Shown here one piece after another: positions 1 to 6,569 of a stretch of 10,050 bases of DNA. The first letter of the stretch is position 1; each line of letters opens with the position of its first letter. Made by a program: the position numbers and the translations under genes. Source of the stretch: Saccharicrinis sp. UBA6048 (GTDB taxonomy: Bacteria; Bacteroidota; Bacteroidia; Bacteroidales; Marinilabiliaceae); the NCBI GenBank assembly GCA_002429115.1, contig DIYS01000077.1, forward strand, positions 1-10,050. Reading direction: 5' to 3'. Below the pieces are notes generated by a model. The model had not been told where the DNA came from. It ran no database searches and saw only the letters and a program-made list of their open reading frames with translations.

Positions 1-2301
1 GATTCATATCGTCGTTTCATCCATATGTATGGTGATGTAGTAATGGGCGTTGAGGCTGAAGAAGGTCAGCACAACCCATTCGAAGTTGTTTTGGATGAGT
101 TAAAAGAATCAAAAGGATATAAATTAGATACTGAATTAACAGTTGAAGACTTGAAGCAACTTGTTGAAAGTTACAAAGCTGTAGTTCGCGAGCACGCAGG
201 TGTTGATTTCCCTACAAATCCTTGGGATCAGCTTTGGGGTGCAGTTTGCGCAGTATTTGATTCATGGAATACTGAGCGTGCTATCCTTTACCGTCGTATG
301 GAGCAGATTCCTGACGAGTGGGGTACAGCTGTAAACGTTCAGGCTATGGTATACGGTAACATGGGCGAATCATCTGCTACTGGCGTATGTTTCTCTCGTG
401 ATGCGGCTACTGGTGAAGACTTATTCAATGGTGAGTACTTAATCAATGCTCAGGGTGAAGACGTTGTAGCTGGTGTACGTACACCTCTTGAAATTACAAA
501 AATTGGTTCTCAGCGTTGGGCAGAGCGTAACGGTACTTCTGAAGAAGTTCGTAAAGCTAACTTCCTTTCTATGGAAGAAGCAATGCCTGAGTTATATGCC
601 GAGTTAAATGAAACTCAGCAGAAGTTAGAGGATCACTATAGCGATATGCAGGATATGGAGTTTACTGTGCAAGATGGTAAACTTTGGATGTTGCAAACAC
701 GTAGTGGAAAGCGTACTGGAGCTGCCATGGTTAAGATGGCTATCGACATGTTAGAAGAAGGTCGTATTGACGAGAAAACTGCTATCCTACGTCAGGAGCC
801 AAATAAATTAGATGAGTTATTACACCCTGTATTCGATCAGGCTGCTTTAGATGCTGCTAAAGAATTGTCTAAAGGTCTTCCTGCTTCTCCGGGTGCTGCA
901 ACTGGTCAGATCGTATTCTCAGCTGAAGCTGCTGAACAGTGGGCTGCTGATGGTAAAAAAGTAATTTTGGTACGTCGCGAGACTTCTCCGGAAGATTTGA
1001 AAGGTATGTACGCTGCTGAAGGTATCTTAACTGAGCGTGGTGGTATGACTTCTCACGCGGCTGTAGTAGCTCGTGGTATGGGTAAGTGTTGTATCTCTTC
1101 TGCTGCTGGTTTGTTAGTATCAGGTTCTTCAATGGCTATCAACGGTGTTGAGTACAAAGAAGGTGACTTCATCTCATTGAACGGTACTACAGGTATTGTA
1201 TACGAAGGTAAAGTAGCGACTATCACTCCTTCATTGGATGGTGACTTCGGTAAGATCATGGATTTATCTGAAAAGAACACACGTATGTATGTTCGTACTA
1301 ACGCTGATTCTCCTGCTGATGCACAGACTGCTCGTGAGTTTGGTGCTAAAGGTATTGGTCTTTGTCGTACAGAGCACATGTTCTTCGAAGGCGACCGTAT
1401 CTGGAAGATGCGTGAAATGATCCTTGCTGAGGACGTAGAAGGTCGTAAAGAAGCTTTGAAAAAATTATTACCTATTCAGCGCGAAGATTTCCACGGAATT
1501 TTGAAAGCGATGGACGGATATGGCGTAACTATTCGTCTGCTGGATCCACCATTGCACGAGTTTACTCCAAACGATGAAGCTTCACAGAAAGAAATGGCTG
1601 AGAAGTTAGGTGTTGATGTTGAGGTTGTAAAAGAAAAAGTTGAGTCTTTACACGAATTCAACCCTATGTTAGGTCACCGTGGTTGTCGTTTAGGTAACAC
1701 TTATCCTGAAATTACTGAGATGCAGGCTCGCGCGATTATCGAAGCAGCTTGTGACTTGAAATTAGAAGGATTGAATCCTAAGCCGGAAATCATGGTTCCA
1801 TTGATCGGTACTGTTAAAGAGCTGAAGATGCAGGAAGAAATCATCCGCACTGTAGCTGCTAAAGTATTCGAAGAAAAAGGAACAAAAGTAGATTACTTAG
1901 TAGGTACTATGATTGAGATTCCTCGTGCTGCATTAACTGCTGATGAGGTAGCTGAAGTAGCTGAATTCTTCTCATTCGGTACGAACGACTTAACTCAGAT
2001 GACTTTCGGATACTCACGTGACGATGCTGGTAAATTTTTACCTATCTACATCGAAAAAGGTATCTTAAAGCAAGATCCATTCCAGGCACTTGATCAAACT
2101 GGTGTTGGTCAATTAGTGGAAGCTGGATGTCAGAAAGGTCGTGCAACACGTTCAGATCTTAAATTAGGTATCTGTGGTGAGCACGGTGGTGAGCCATCAT
2201 CAGTTGAGTTCTGTCACAGAACAGGTTTGGATTACGTTTCATGTTCTCCTTTCCGTGTGCCTATCGCACGCTTAGCTGCTGCTCAGGCAAACCTTCGTTA
2301 A
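1..2301 (+). CDS. ppdK: Pyruvate, phosphate dikinase (5'-truncated by window edge)
   Basis: Catalyses the reversible conversion of ATP, phosphate and pyruvate to AMP, PPi and phosphoenolpyruvate in the cytoplasm, in glycolytic or gluconeogenic direction. The reading frame is open from base 1 (DSYRRFIHMYGD), so the start lies upstream; matching to the Clostridium symbiosum enzyme suggests roughly 105 residues are missing. In window numbering, the end of the nucleotide-binding domain comes first. The phosphohistidine swivel domain follows, with GGMTSHAAVVARG and catalytic His352. The PEP/pyruvate TIM barrel is last, with GLCRTEHMF near 453-461, metal ligands Glu639 (MIEIPRA) and Asp663 (GTNDLTQ), and catalytic Cys725 in GICGEHGG. 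These key residues are all present and the C-terminus is complete (SPFRVPIARLAAAQ). The TAA stop is followed at once by an in-frame TAG. Codon use is strongly biased to GGT, CGT and GCT, as in a highly expressed gene. Identity is near certain. Confidence 0.97.
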   Translation, partial: DSYRRFIHMYGDVVMGVEAEEGQHNPFEVVLDELKESKGYKLDTELTVEDLKQLVESYKAVVREHAGVDFPTNPWDQLWGAVCAVFDSWNTERAILYRRMEQIPDEWGTAVNVQAMVYGNMGESSATGVCFSRDAATGEDLFNGEYLINAQGEDVVAGVRTPLEITKIGSQRWAERNGTSEEVRKANFLSMEEAMPELYAELNETQQKLEDHYSDMQDMEFTVQDGKLWMLQTRSGKRTGAAMVKMAIDMLEEGRIDEKTAILRQEPNKLDELLHPVFDQAALDAAKELSKGLPASPGAATGQIVFSAEAAEQWAADGKKVILVRRETSPEDLKGMYAAEGILTERGGMTSHAAVVARGMGKCCISSAAGLLVSGSSMAINGVEYKEGDFISLNGTTGIVYEGKVATITPSLDGDFGKIMDLSEKNTRMYVRTNADSPADAQTAREFGAKGIGLCRTEHMFFEGDRIWKMREMILAEDVEGRKEALKKLLPIQREDFHGILKAMDGYGVTIRLLDPPLHEFTPNDEASQKEMAEKLGVDVEVVKEKVESLHEFNPMLGHRGCRLGNTYPEITEMQARAIIEAACDLKLEGLNPKPEIMVPLIGTVKELKMQEEIIRTVAAKVFEEKGTKVDYLVGTMIEIPRAALTADEVAEVAEFFSFGTNDLTQMTFGYSRDDAGKFLPIYIEKGILKQDPFQALDQTGVGQLVEAGCQKGRATRSDLKLGICGEHGGEPSSVEFCHRTGLDYVSCSPFRVPIARLAAAQANLR

Positions 2302-2324
2302 TAGATTATAACGAAACGCTATAT

Positions 2325-2356
2325 AAAGGTCGCATCTTTTGGTGCGGCCTTTTTTT
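2325..2356 (+). terminator. Rho-independent terminator of ppdK
   Basis: A 10-bp stem, AAAGGTCGCA at 2325-2334 with TGCGGCCTTT at 2343-2352, contains one G-U wobble and closes an 8-nt loop. A T-run continues to 2356. It starts 24 nt after the ppdK stop codon, so ppdK transcription should end here and not continue into the next gene. Confidence 0.9.
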
Positions 2357-2371
2357 ACATCATTTCTAAAC

Positions 2372-2536
2372 CGCTAAGCGCTTTAAATTCGCTAAGCGAG
2401 TACACCCGACTTGTTGGCGCTTCTATAGAATCAGCACGTTTCATCCTGATGTTGTTATTGCCTGAAAGGCAAATATGTATGAGGATAGGCCGAAGGCCTA
2501 TCAGCGAAAATATCAATCTTCAAGCGCTGAAAGTGC
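2372..2536. repeat. Cluster of short hairpins, probable dispersed intergenic repeat element
   Basis: The stretch holds several inverted repeats in a row. CGCTAAGCG occurs at 2372-2380 and 2390-2398; the copies are near-palindromic and can pair with one central mismatch. TTCTATAGAA at 2421-2430 is a perfect palindrome. Three hairpins then share a GAA triloop: TTGCCT/AGGCAA (2458-2472), GATAGGCC/GGCCTATC (2484-2502) and GCGCT/AGTGC with one wobble (2524-2536). None has a T-run, so they are unlikely to be terminators. Serial small hairpins between genes resemble REP-type or other dispersed elements of Bacteroidota, but only one copy is in the window, so repeat status is inferred. The unbroken frame through it (about 2475-2657) does not look like a protein. 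The rest of the gap between ppdK and the next gene shows nothing else except the promoter candidate near 2592-2622. Confidence 0.5.
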
Positions 2537-2591
2537 GAAACCGTCAAATATTTGTTTGGGGACAATGCCAAAGAAAGAAATAAAACCGTTG

Positions 2592-2622
2592 TTGTACCGA
2601 TACTCTTGTTTATTTATCTTTA
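2592..2622 (+). promoter_or_regulatory. Candidate promoter of the AraC-like gene
   Basis: TTG at 2592-2594 and TATCTTTA at 2615-2622 are 20 nt apart. This is close to the Bacteroidota pattern of a TTG -33 box and TAnnTTTG -7 box, but the last base is A in place of G. Transcription would start near 2628-2630, giving a leader of about 20 nt before the ATG at 2651. No Shine-Dalgarno sequence is seen, which is usual in this phylum. Confidence 0.3.
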
Positions 2623-2650
2623 TGTACTTCATATATTTAATGGAATACCA

Positions 2651-3742
2651 ATGTTGATGCAACTTCTGGAAATACTGATATTTAGTTTCTTATTGCTACT
2701 TTCTTTTATTCTGATTTCAAACCCAATGAGAGTCAATGTAAAAGCTAATCGCTGGTTCGGAGGACTTTTGTTGTTATGGGCTTCGTATTGGTTCGATGAA
2801 GTTTATTTATTAATCGCTCAGACAGATATTCAGATAAGTAATTACCTCGTGGTTGCCTGGATTCAATTTTTCACACCCATTTTGTTCTTTATAAGTGTCT
2901 GTCACTTTACTGTTCCTGCTTATAACTTTCGAAATGATATTGTTCGCTTACTTATTTTGCCTGTAGCCTATCTGACAGTGATCATTATTGACCGGATGAT
3001 TTCCACTGATTTATTAGCTCTTCGCTTAGCGCTGGTATTGATAAACGCACTTACTTTTACTGTACTTTCGTTATTACGCATTCGAAAGCATCAAAAAAAT
3101 ATACAACAATTTGCTTCTTCCACCCATGAGATTAACCTCAATTGGCTGGAATATATTATTGTAGCAATGATTGTTTTAATTGTTGGTATTGGCATATTTA
3201 ATATTGCTTTTTTCGAACTGCCACTAAATGCATTGATGAACGTCGTGGTCTTGTTAGTTGTGCTTTTCATTACTTTTAATGCGCTTAAGCAGAAAAATAT
3301 ATTTCCCCAGAATGCTACTGAAGTGAAAATTGTAGCAGACATTAATAGGGAAGAGATAAAAGAAGAATCCAAGCGCCAGATATTGCCCGATCAAAAGGTG
3401 TCAGAGATTAAAATGAGACTGGATGAGCTGATGAAAAACGAGGCGCCTTATCTGGATAGTGAGTTAAATCTGATAAAGCTCGCTCAGCTTCTCGATATTA
3501 CCTCTCACCAATTATCATATGTCATCAATAAAGGATACAACGAAAATTTCTTCCAATTTATCAATCGCTATCGGGTCGAAAAAGCAAAAGATATGTTGGC
3601 GGATAGTAAAAACGAAAAGCTCTCAATATTAGGCGTCGCTTTCGAGTCGGGTTTTAGTTCAAAAACATCGTTTAATACCACATTCAAGAAGATGACGAAT
3701 CAAACACCATCCGAATTCAAGAAAAAATGTTCCACTTTATAA
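2651..3742 (+). CDS. Membrane-anchored AraC/XylS-family transcriptional regulator
   Basis: Predicted 363-residue integral membrane regulator. The N-terminal part of about 220 residues has seven hydrophobic segments, beginning MLMQLLEILIFSFLLLL and ending near NVVVLLVVLFITF. A charged linker with NREEIKEESKRQ follows. Residues about 263-363 form the C-terminal double helix-turn-helix DNA-binding domain of the AraC family; visible signatures are LNLIKLAQLLDITSHQLSYV for the first motif and ILGVAFESGFSSKTSFNTTF with QTPSEFKK for the second. The frame is open back to 2552, but I chose the ATG at 2651 because the first helix then begins at the N-terminus and a promoter-like sequence lies just upstream; the ATG at 2657 is an alternative. 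The architecture suggests a sensor whose membrane part controls the cytoplasmic DNA-binding part. The TonB-dependent receptor 132 nt downstream is the likely target. The ligand is unknown. Confidence 0.85.
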   Translation: MLMQLLEILIFSFLLLLSFILISNPMRVNVKANRWFGGLLLLWASYWFDEVYLLIAQTDIQISNYLVVAWIQFFTPILFFISVCHFTVPAYNFRNDIVRLLILPVAYLTVIIIDRMISTDLLALRLALVLINALTFTVLSLLRIRKHQKNIQQFASSTHEINLNWLEYIIVAMIVLIVGIGIFNIAFFELPLNALMNVVVLLVVLFITFNALKQKNIFPQNATEVKIVADINREEIKEESKRQILPDQKVSEIKMRLDELMKNEAPYLDSELNLIKLAQLLDITSHQLSYVINKGYNENFFQFINRYRVEKAKDMLADSKNEKLSILGVAFESGFSSKTSFNTTFKKMTNQTPSEFKKKCSTL

Positions 3743-3753
3743 AATAATACCTG

Positions 3754-3818
3754 TTTTGGTGTTATAGTGTTGGTTTGTAGAGATGTGTGTTGGTGTTCTG
3801 TTTTATAAACCTGAACAG
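3754..3818. promoter_or_regulatory. Candidate operator repeats upstream of the receptor gene
   Basis: GTGTTGGT occurs at 3767-3774 and 3787-3794, exactly 20 nt apart, about two helical turns. A related TTGGTGTT lies at 3756-3763 and again at 3790-3797. A weak dyad, CTGTT (3798-3802) and AACAG (3814-3818), follows. AraC-family proteins typically bind direct-repeat half-sites about 21 bp apart, so these could be sites for the regulator encoded just upstream. This is inference; the G/T-rich composition makes chance repeats possible. Confidence 0.3.
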
Positions 3819-3837
3819 TATTTGGGTATTGGTACAG

Positions 3838-3845
3838 TAATTTTG
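3838..3845 (+). promoter_or_regulatory. Bacteroidota-type -7 box of the receptor gene
   Basis: TAATTTTG followed by C is a perfect match to the Bacteroidota -7 consensus TAnnTTTG and places the transcript start near 3852, about 23 nt before the ATG at 3875. A TTTG at 3821-3824 is too close (13 nt) to be an ideal -33 box, which would fit a promoter that needs an activator. Confidence 0.5.
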
Positions 3846-3874
3846 CCTTCATAGAGATTTAATTCTGATAAAGT

Positions 3875-6226
3875 ATGAAGAAAGTGAAGTTTATTTGGAT
3901 GGTGTGTTTAATTAATTTTCTCTGCACGCCAAATTGTGTTATTGCTCAATCACCTGTTCAAACAATTAAAGGAAGAGTAATTGATTCGGATTCGGAAATA
4001 AGCCTGCCAGGGGTGAATGTTGTTATAATAGAAACAAGTCCTCAAATGGGCACAATAACAGATATGGATGGTTATTTTACCATCGAGAATGTTCCTGTTG
4101 GACGATATACCATTCAAGTCAGTTTTCTTGGTTACGAACCAGCAGTACTATCTGAAGTATTAGTCGGATCGGGTAAAGAGGTGGTACTAAATGTGGCCTT
4201 AAGGGAAACCTTTCAGCAGTTAAATGAAGTAGTTATAAAACCTGAACAACGAAAAGATAAAGCACAGAATAATATGGCAACTTTATCGGCACGTTCATTT
4301 ACAGTAGAAGAAGCTGGTCGATTCGCAGGAGGCTGGAACGATCCCTCACGACTAGCAGGCTCTTTCGCAGGTGTCACCATGGCTGAGGGCGTCAATGACA
4401 ATGCAATTGTGGTTAGAGGAAATGCTCCTAAAGGAATATTATGGCGACTGGAAGGGGTGGAGATACCTGCACCCAATCACCTCAATGGAATCAATAATGG
4501 GGGAGGAATTGAAACGGTATTTAGCGTAAATATGCTCGATAACTCAGACTTTTTCACAGGTGCTTTCCCGGCGGAGTATGGTAATGCGATGTCAGGTGTG
4601 TTCGATATGAAATTCAGGAAAGGAAATAGTGATCAGCGGGAATCTGCATTTCAAATTGGTAGTCAGGGAATAGATATAAGCTCAGAAGGTCCGTTTAAAA
4701 ATGGGGGTGAGGCGTCATATCTGTTCAATTATCGCTATTCTACAATGGGGTTGGTAGGTCAATTGGCCGATATGGATGTTGGACTGCCCAATTATCAGGA
4801 TTTGAGCTTTAAGTTGCATTTACCGACAAAAAAGGCCGGTACATTTTCAATATGGGGTATAGCAGGTAAAAGTAATGTAGCCTTTGAGCCAGATGAGGAT
4901 TATGAGGAGTGGGAGACCTCATGGGACAATAATGAATATTATACCGGATCAGAGATTGCTGCTGGCGGTATCAACCATCGTTTAAATGTGGGGCAAAGTA
5001 GTTATTTGTCCACTTCATTGGTGGGTGCCTACGATGGATTTACCAATGAGAGTGATCAGTTACAACGCGATGGTAGCATTATCCCCATTGCAGATCATAA
5101 CGAAAAAAACTATCGCCTAATCGCCAGCTCTTATTTAAACCATAAGTTTGGTAACCGACATACTAACAGAACCGGTATTACATATACGAACCTTAGTTTT
5201 GATCTGGATATACAGGGGAATCCTAATCCCGGTGTTGAGGACGAGATGATTCGAATAGCTAATCAGTCTGATAATTCATACATGGTGCAGGCTTATACTC
5301 AGAGCAAATTTCGGGTTGCGCCCACCTTCGACATCAATGCTGGGATTAATATTAATTACTTCGGATTAAATGAAGAGTTGATGCCGGAACCTCGTCTGGG
5401 CTTGACCTGGCGATTTATCCCCAAGCACTCCATCAGTCTGGCTTATGGTAAGCATAGCAGATTGGAGCCATTACGCTTTTATTTGGCCGAAGATGATGGT
5501 GGTAATTATTTAAATCCAGATTTGAAGGTGACCAAGGCGGATCATTTTGTGTTTTCATACGATTGGCGGGTATCTGATAATATGAGCATAAAAATTGAAC
5601 CGTATTATCAGCGACTTTATGATGTGCCGGTTTTAGCAGGAAGTTCAGAATCGCTGATTAACTACCAGTGGGATATGTATTTTGACGAACCATTGGTTAA
5701 TGATGGTACTGGTACAAATATTGGCCTCGATATTACAGTGGAGCGTTATATGAAAGATGGTTATTACTATATGTTTACTGGCTCCTTCTTCGACTCAAAG
5801 TACAAAGGAGGCGATGGTGTGGAGCGTAATACATCTTACAATCGGAATGTGGTTCTTAATTTACTGGGTGGAAAAGAGTGGAAAGTGCGCAAAAACAACC
5901 TTTTTAGCATCAATGGTAAAATCGCTTATATGGGAGGTAACCGATTTACGCCGCCCGATCAGGAGTTGTCGAAAGCATCGGAAATGGTTGTGCTGGATGA
6001 ATCACGGGCTTTTGAGTGGCAGGAAGAAAATAAACTATTTCTTGATTTAGCCTTCAATTACCGGATAAACCGATCGAAAGTGTCGCATGTATTAATTCTT
6101 CAGGCAAAAAATATTCTGATGACAGAGGAGATGTTTGGCTGGGCGTATGATTTCAAGCAGGAGAAAGTTGTACCGCACGGCATGACAATGGTATATCCAT
6201 TCTTTAGTTATCGATTAGAGTTTTAA
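3875..6226 (+). CDS. TonB-dependent outer-membrane receptor
   Basis: A 783-residue protein for TonB/ExbBD-energised uptake across the outer membrane; substrate unknown. It begins with a Sec signal peptide (MKKVKFIWMVCLINFLC..., cleavage probably after Ala24 in CVIAQS). Residues about 30-115 are a carboxypeptidase-regulatory-like beta-sandwich (IKGRVIDSDS, LPGVNVVI, TDMDGYFTIENVPVGRYTI, VSFLGYEP). Residues about 130-250 form the plug, including NAIVVRGNAPKGILWRLEGV and FPAEYGNAMSGVFDM. The remainder is a beta barrel ending in YPFFSYRLEF with a terminal Phe, as outer-membrane barrels usually do. It is shorter than SusC-type receptors, which are about 1000 residues, and no SusD partner is nearby, so glycan uptake by a Sus system is not indicated. 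No extra N-terminal anti-sigma-interaction domain is seen. It follows the membrane AraC-like regulator, probably its controller. Codon use is ordinary. Confidence 0.92.
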   Translation: MKKVKFIWMVCLINFLCTPNCVIAQSPVQTIKGRVIDSDSEISLPGVNVVIIETSPQMGTITDMDGYFTIENVPVGRYTIQVSFLGYEPAVLSEVLVGSGKEVVLNVALRETFQQLNEVVIKPEQRKDKAQNNMATLSARSFTVEEAGRFAGGWNDPSRLAGSFAGVTMAEGVNDNAIVVRGNAPKGILWRLEGVEIPAPNHLNGINNGGGIETVFSVNMLDNSDFFTGAFPAEYGNAMSGVFDMKFRKGNSDQRESAFQIGSQGIDISSEGPFKNGGEASYLFNYRYSTMGLVGQLADMDVGLPNYQDLSFKLHLPTKKAGTFSIWGIAGKSNVAFEPDEDYEEWETSWDNNEYYTGSEIAAGGINHRLNVGQSSYLSTSLVGAYDGFTNESDQLQRDGSIIPIADHNEKNYRLIASSYLNHKFGNRHTNRTGITYTNLSFDLDIQGNPNPGVEDEMIRIANQSDNSYMVQAYTQSKFRVAPTFDINAGININYFGLNEELMPEPRLGLTWRFIPKHSISLAYGKHSRLEPLRFYLAEDDGGNYLNPDLKVTKADHFVFSYDWRVSDNMSIKIEPYYQRLYDVPVLAGSSESLINYQWDMYFDEPLVNDGTGTNIGLDITVERYMKDGYYYMFTGSFFDSKYKGGDGVERNTSYNRNVVLNLLGGKEWKVRKNNLFSINGKIAYMGGNRFTPPDQELSKASEMVVLDESRAFEWQEENKLFLDLAFNYRINRSKVSHVLILQAKNILMTEEMFGWAYDFKQEKVVPHGMTMVYPFFSYRLEF

Positions 6227-6253
6227 ATAAAAAGTATAATCAATTTAAGGGCT

Positions 6254-6288
6254 AAGGTCAGTTGATAATTCAGCTGGCCTTTTATTTT
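6254..6288 (+). terminator. Rho-independent terminator of the receptor gene
   Basis: AAGGTCAGTTGA at 6254-6265 pairs with TTCAGCTGGCCTT at about 6270-6281, forming a stem of 11-12 bp with two G-U wobbles around a TAAT loop. The T-rich tract TTTTATTTTT follows. It lies 27 nt past the receptor stop codon. Confidence 0.85.
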
Positions 6289-6481
6289 TAAGTGTAAGCT
6301 GAAAAAGTTCATGTTTAAGAATGGAAGGAGGGGTTCGAAGATGGCCGTAAATTAAAGAAAATGAGCGGTCAAAACAATGATAAACTATTATTAGAGAAAA
6401 ACTTCAGCTTTCAGTATTGTAAAGAAATTCCAAATTTACATTGATAATGAAAGTATTGCTAAGTTTATTTTTATTAATTAT
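6289..6481. other. Noncoding stretch without recognised features
   Basis: This is A/T-rich sequence between the receptor terminator and the ATPase promoter region. The only short frame of note is 6361-6444 (27 codons, starting MSGQNNDKLL), which has no ribosome-binding site or recognisable motif and is not called. No RNA gene, insertion-sequence end or long repeat is visible. The frame of the downstream ATPase is open through part of this stretch (from 6441), but I regard that part as untranslated. Confidence 0.5.
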
Positions 6482-6525
6482 AAATTGCAGCGTTTTATCA
6501 AAATTGCAATGTAGAGTTTGCAATT
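6482..6525. promoter_or_regulatory. Inverted and direct AATTGCA repeats, operator candidate of the ATPase gene
   Basis: AATTGCAA at 6502-6509 and TTGCAATT at 6518-6525 form a perfect 8-bp inverted repeat with an 8-nt spacer. A further direct copy, AAATTGCA, lies at 6482-6489, 19 nt upstream of the AAATTGCA at 6501-6508. The right arm contains TTTG at 6517-6520, the candidate -33 element of the promoter. The layout suits a dimeric repressor that blocks the promoter. The binding protein is unknown; autoregulation by the ATPase, which has a winged-helix-like segment, is only a guess. Confidence 0.45.
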
Positions 6526-6549
6526 GTTTCCAATATCCTTTTAGTTTTG
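6517..6549 (+). promoter_or_regulatory. Promoter of the AAA ATPase gene
   Basis: TTTG at 6517-6520 and TAGTTTTG at 6542-6549 (perfect TAnnTTTG) are separated by 21 nt, close to the Bacteroidota -33/-7 arrangement. Transcription would start near 6556, about 14 nt before the ATG at 6570. This position is the main reason for rejecting the upstream start at 6441. Confidence 0.5.
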
Positions 6550-6569
6550 TATTTCTATTACCTATAAGA

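Noticed and set aside
869..1661. Several open frames on the minus strand and one in a second plus frame inside ppdK
   Set aside because: They are shadows of the strongly biased codon use in ppdK and have no family resemblance. Similar antisense frames inside nifJ (8552-8922, 9587-9874), the ATPase and the receptor are rejected for the same reason.
2552..2650. N-terminal extension of the AraC-like protein to an upstream ATG
   Set aside because: The extra 33 residues would overlap the likely promoter and place an additional hydrophobic stretch before the first of seven helices. The ATG at 2651 gives a family-like N-terminus, although the upstream start is not excluded.
2475..2657. Plus-strand frame of 60 codons starting MYEDRPKAYQRK
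   Set aside because: It runs through the hairpin cluster and the promoter and overlaps the AraC-like gene start in another frame. It looks like a by-product of the repeat sequence, with no family resemblance or ribosome-binding site.
6361..6444. Possible 27-residue peptide starting MSGQNNDKLL
   Set aside because: It is too short, has no ribosome-binding site, and has no recognisable motif or neighbour relationship.
6441..6569. N-terminal extension of the ATPase (MIMKVLLSLFLLII...), which would mimic a signal peptide
   Set aside because: A cytoplasmic AAA ATPase should not carry a signal peptide. The stretch contains the operator-like dyad and a perfect -7 box, and the protein from 6570 begins as family members do.
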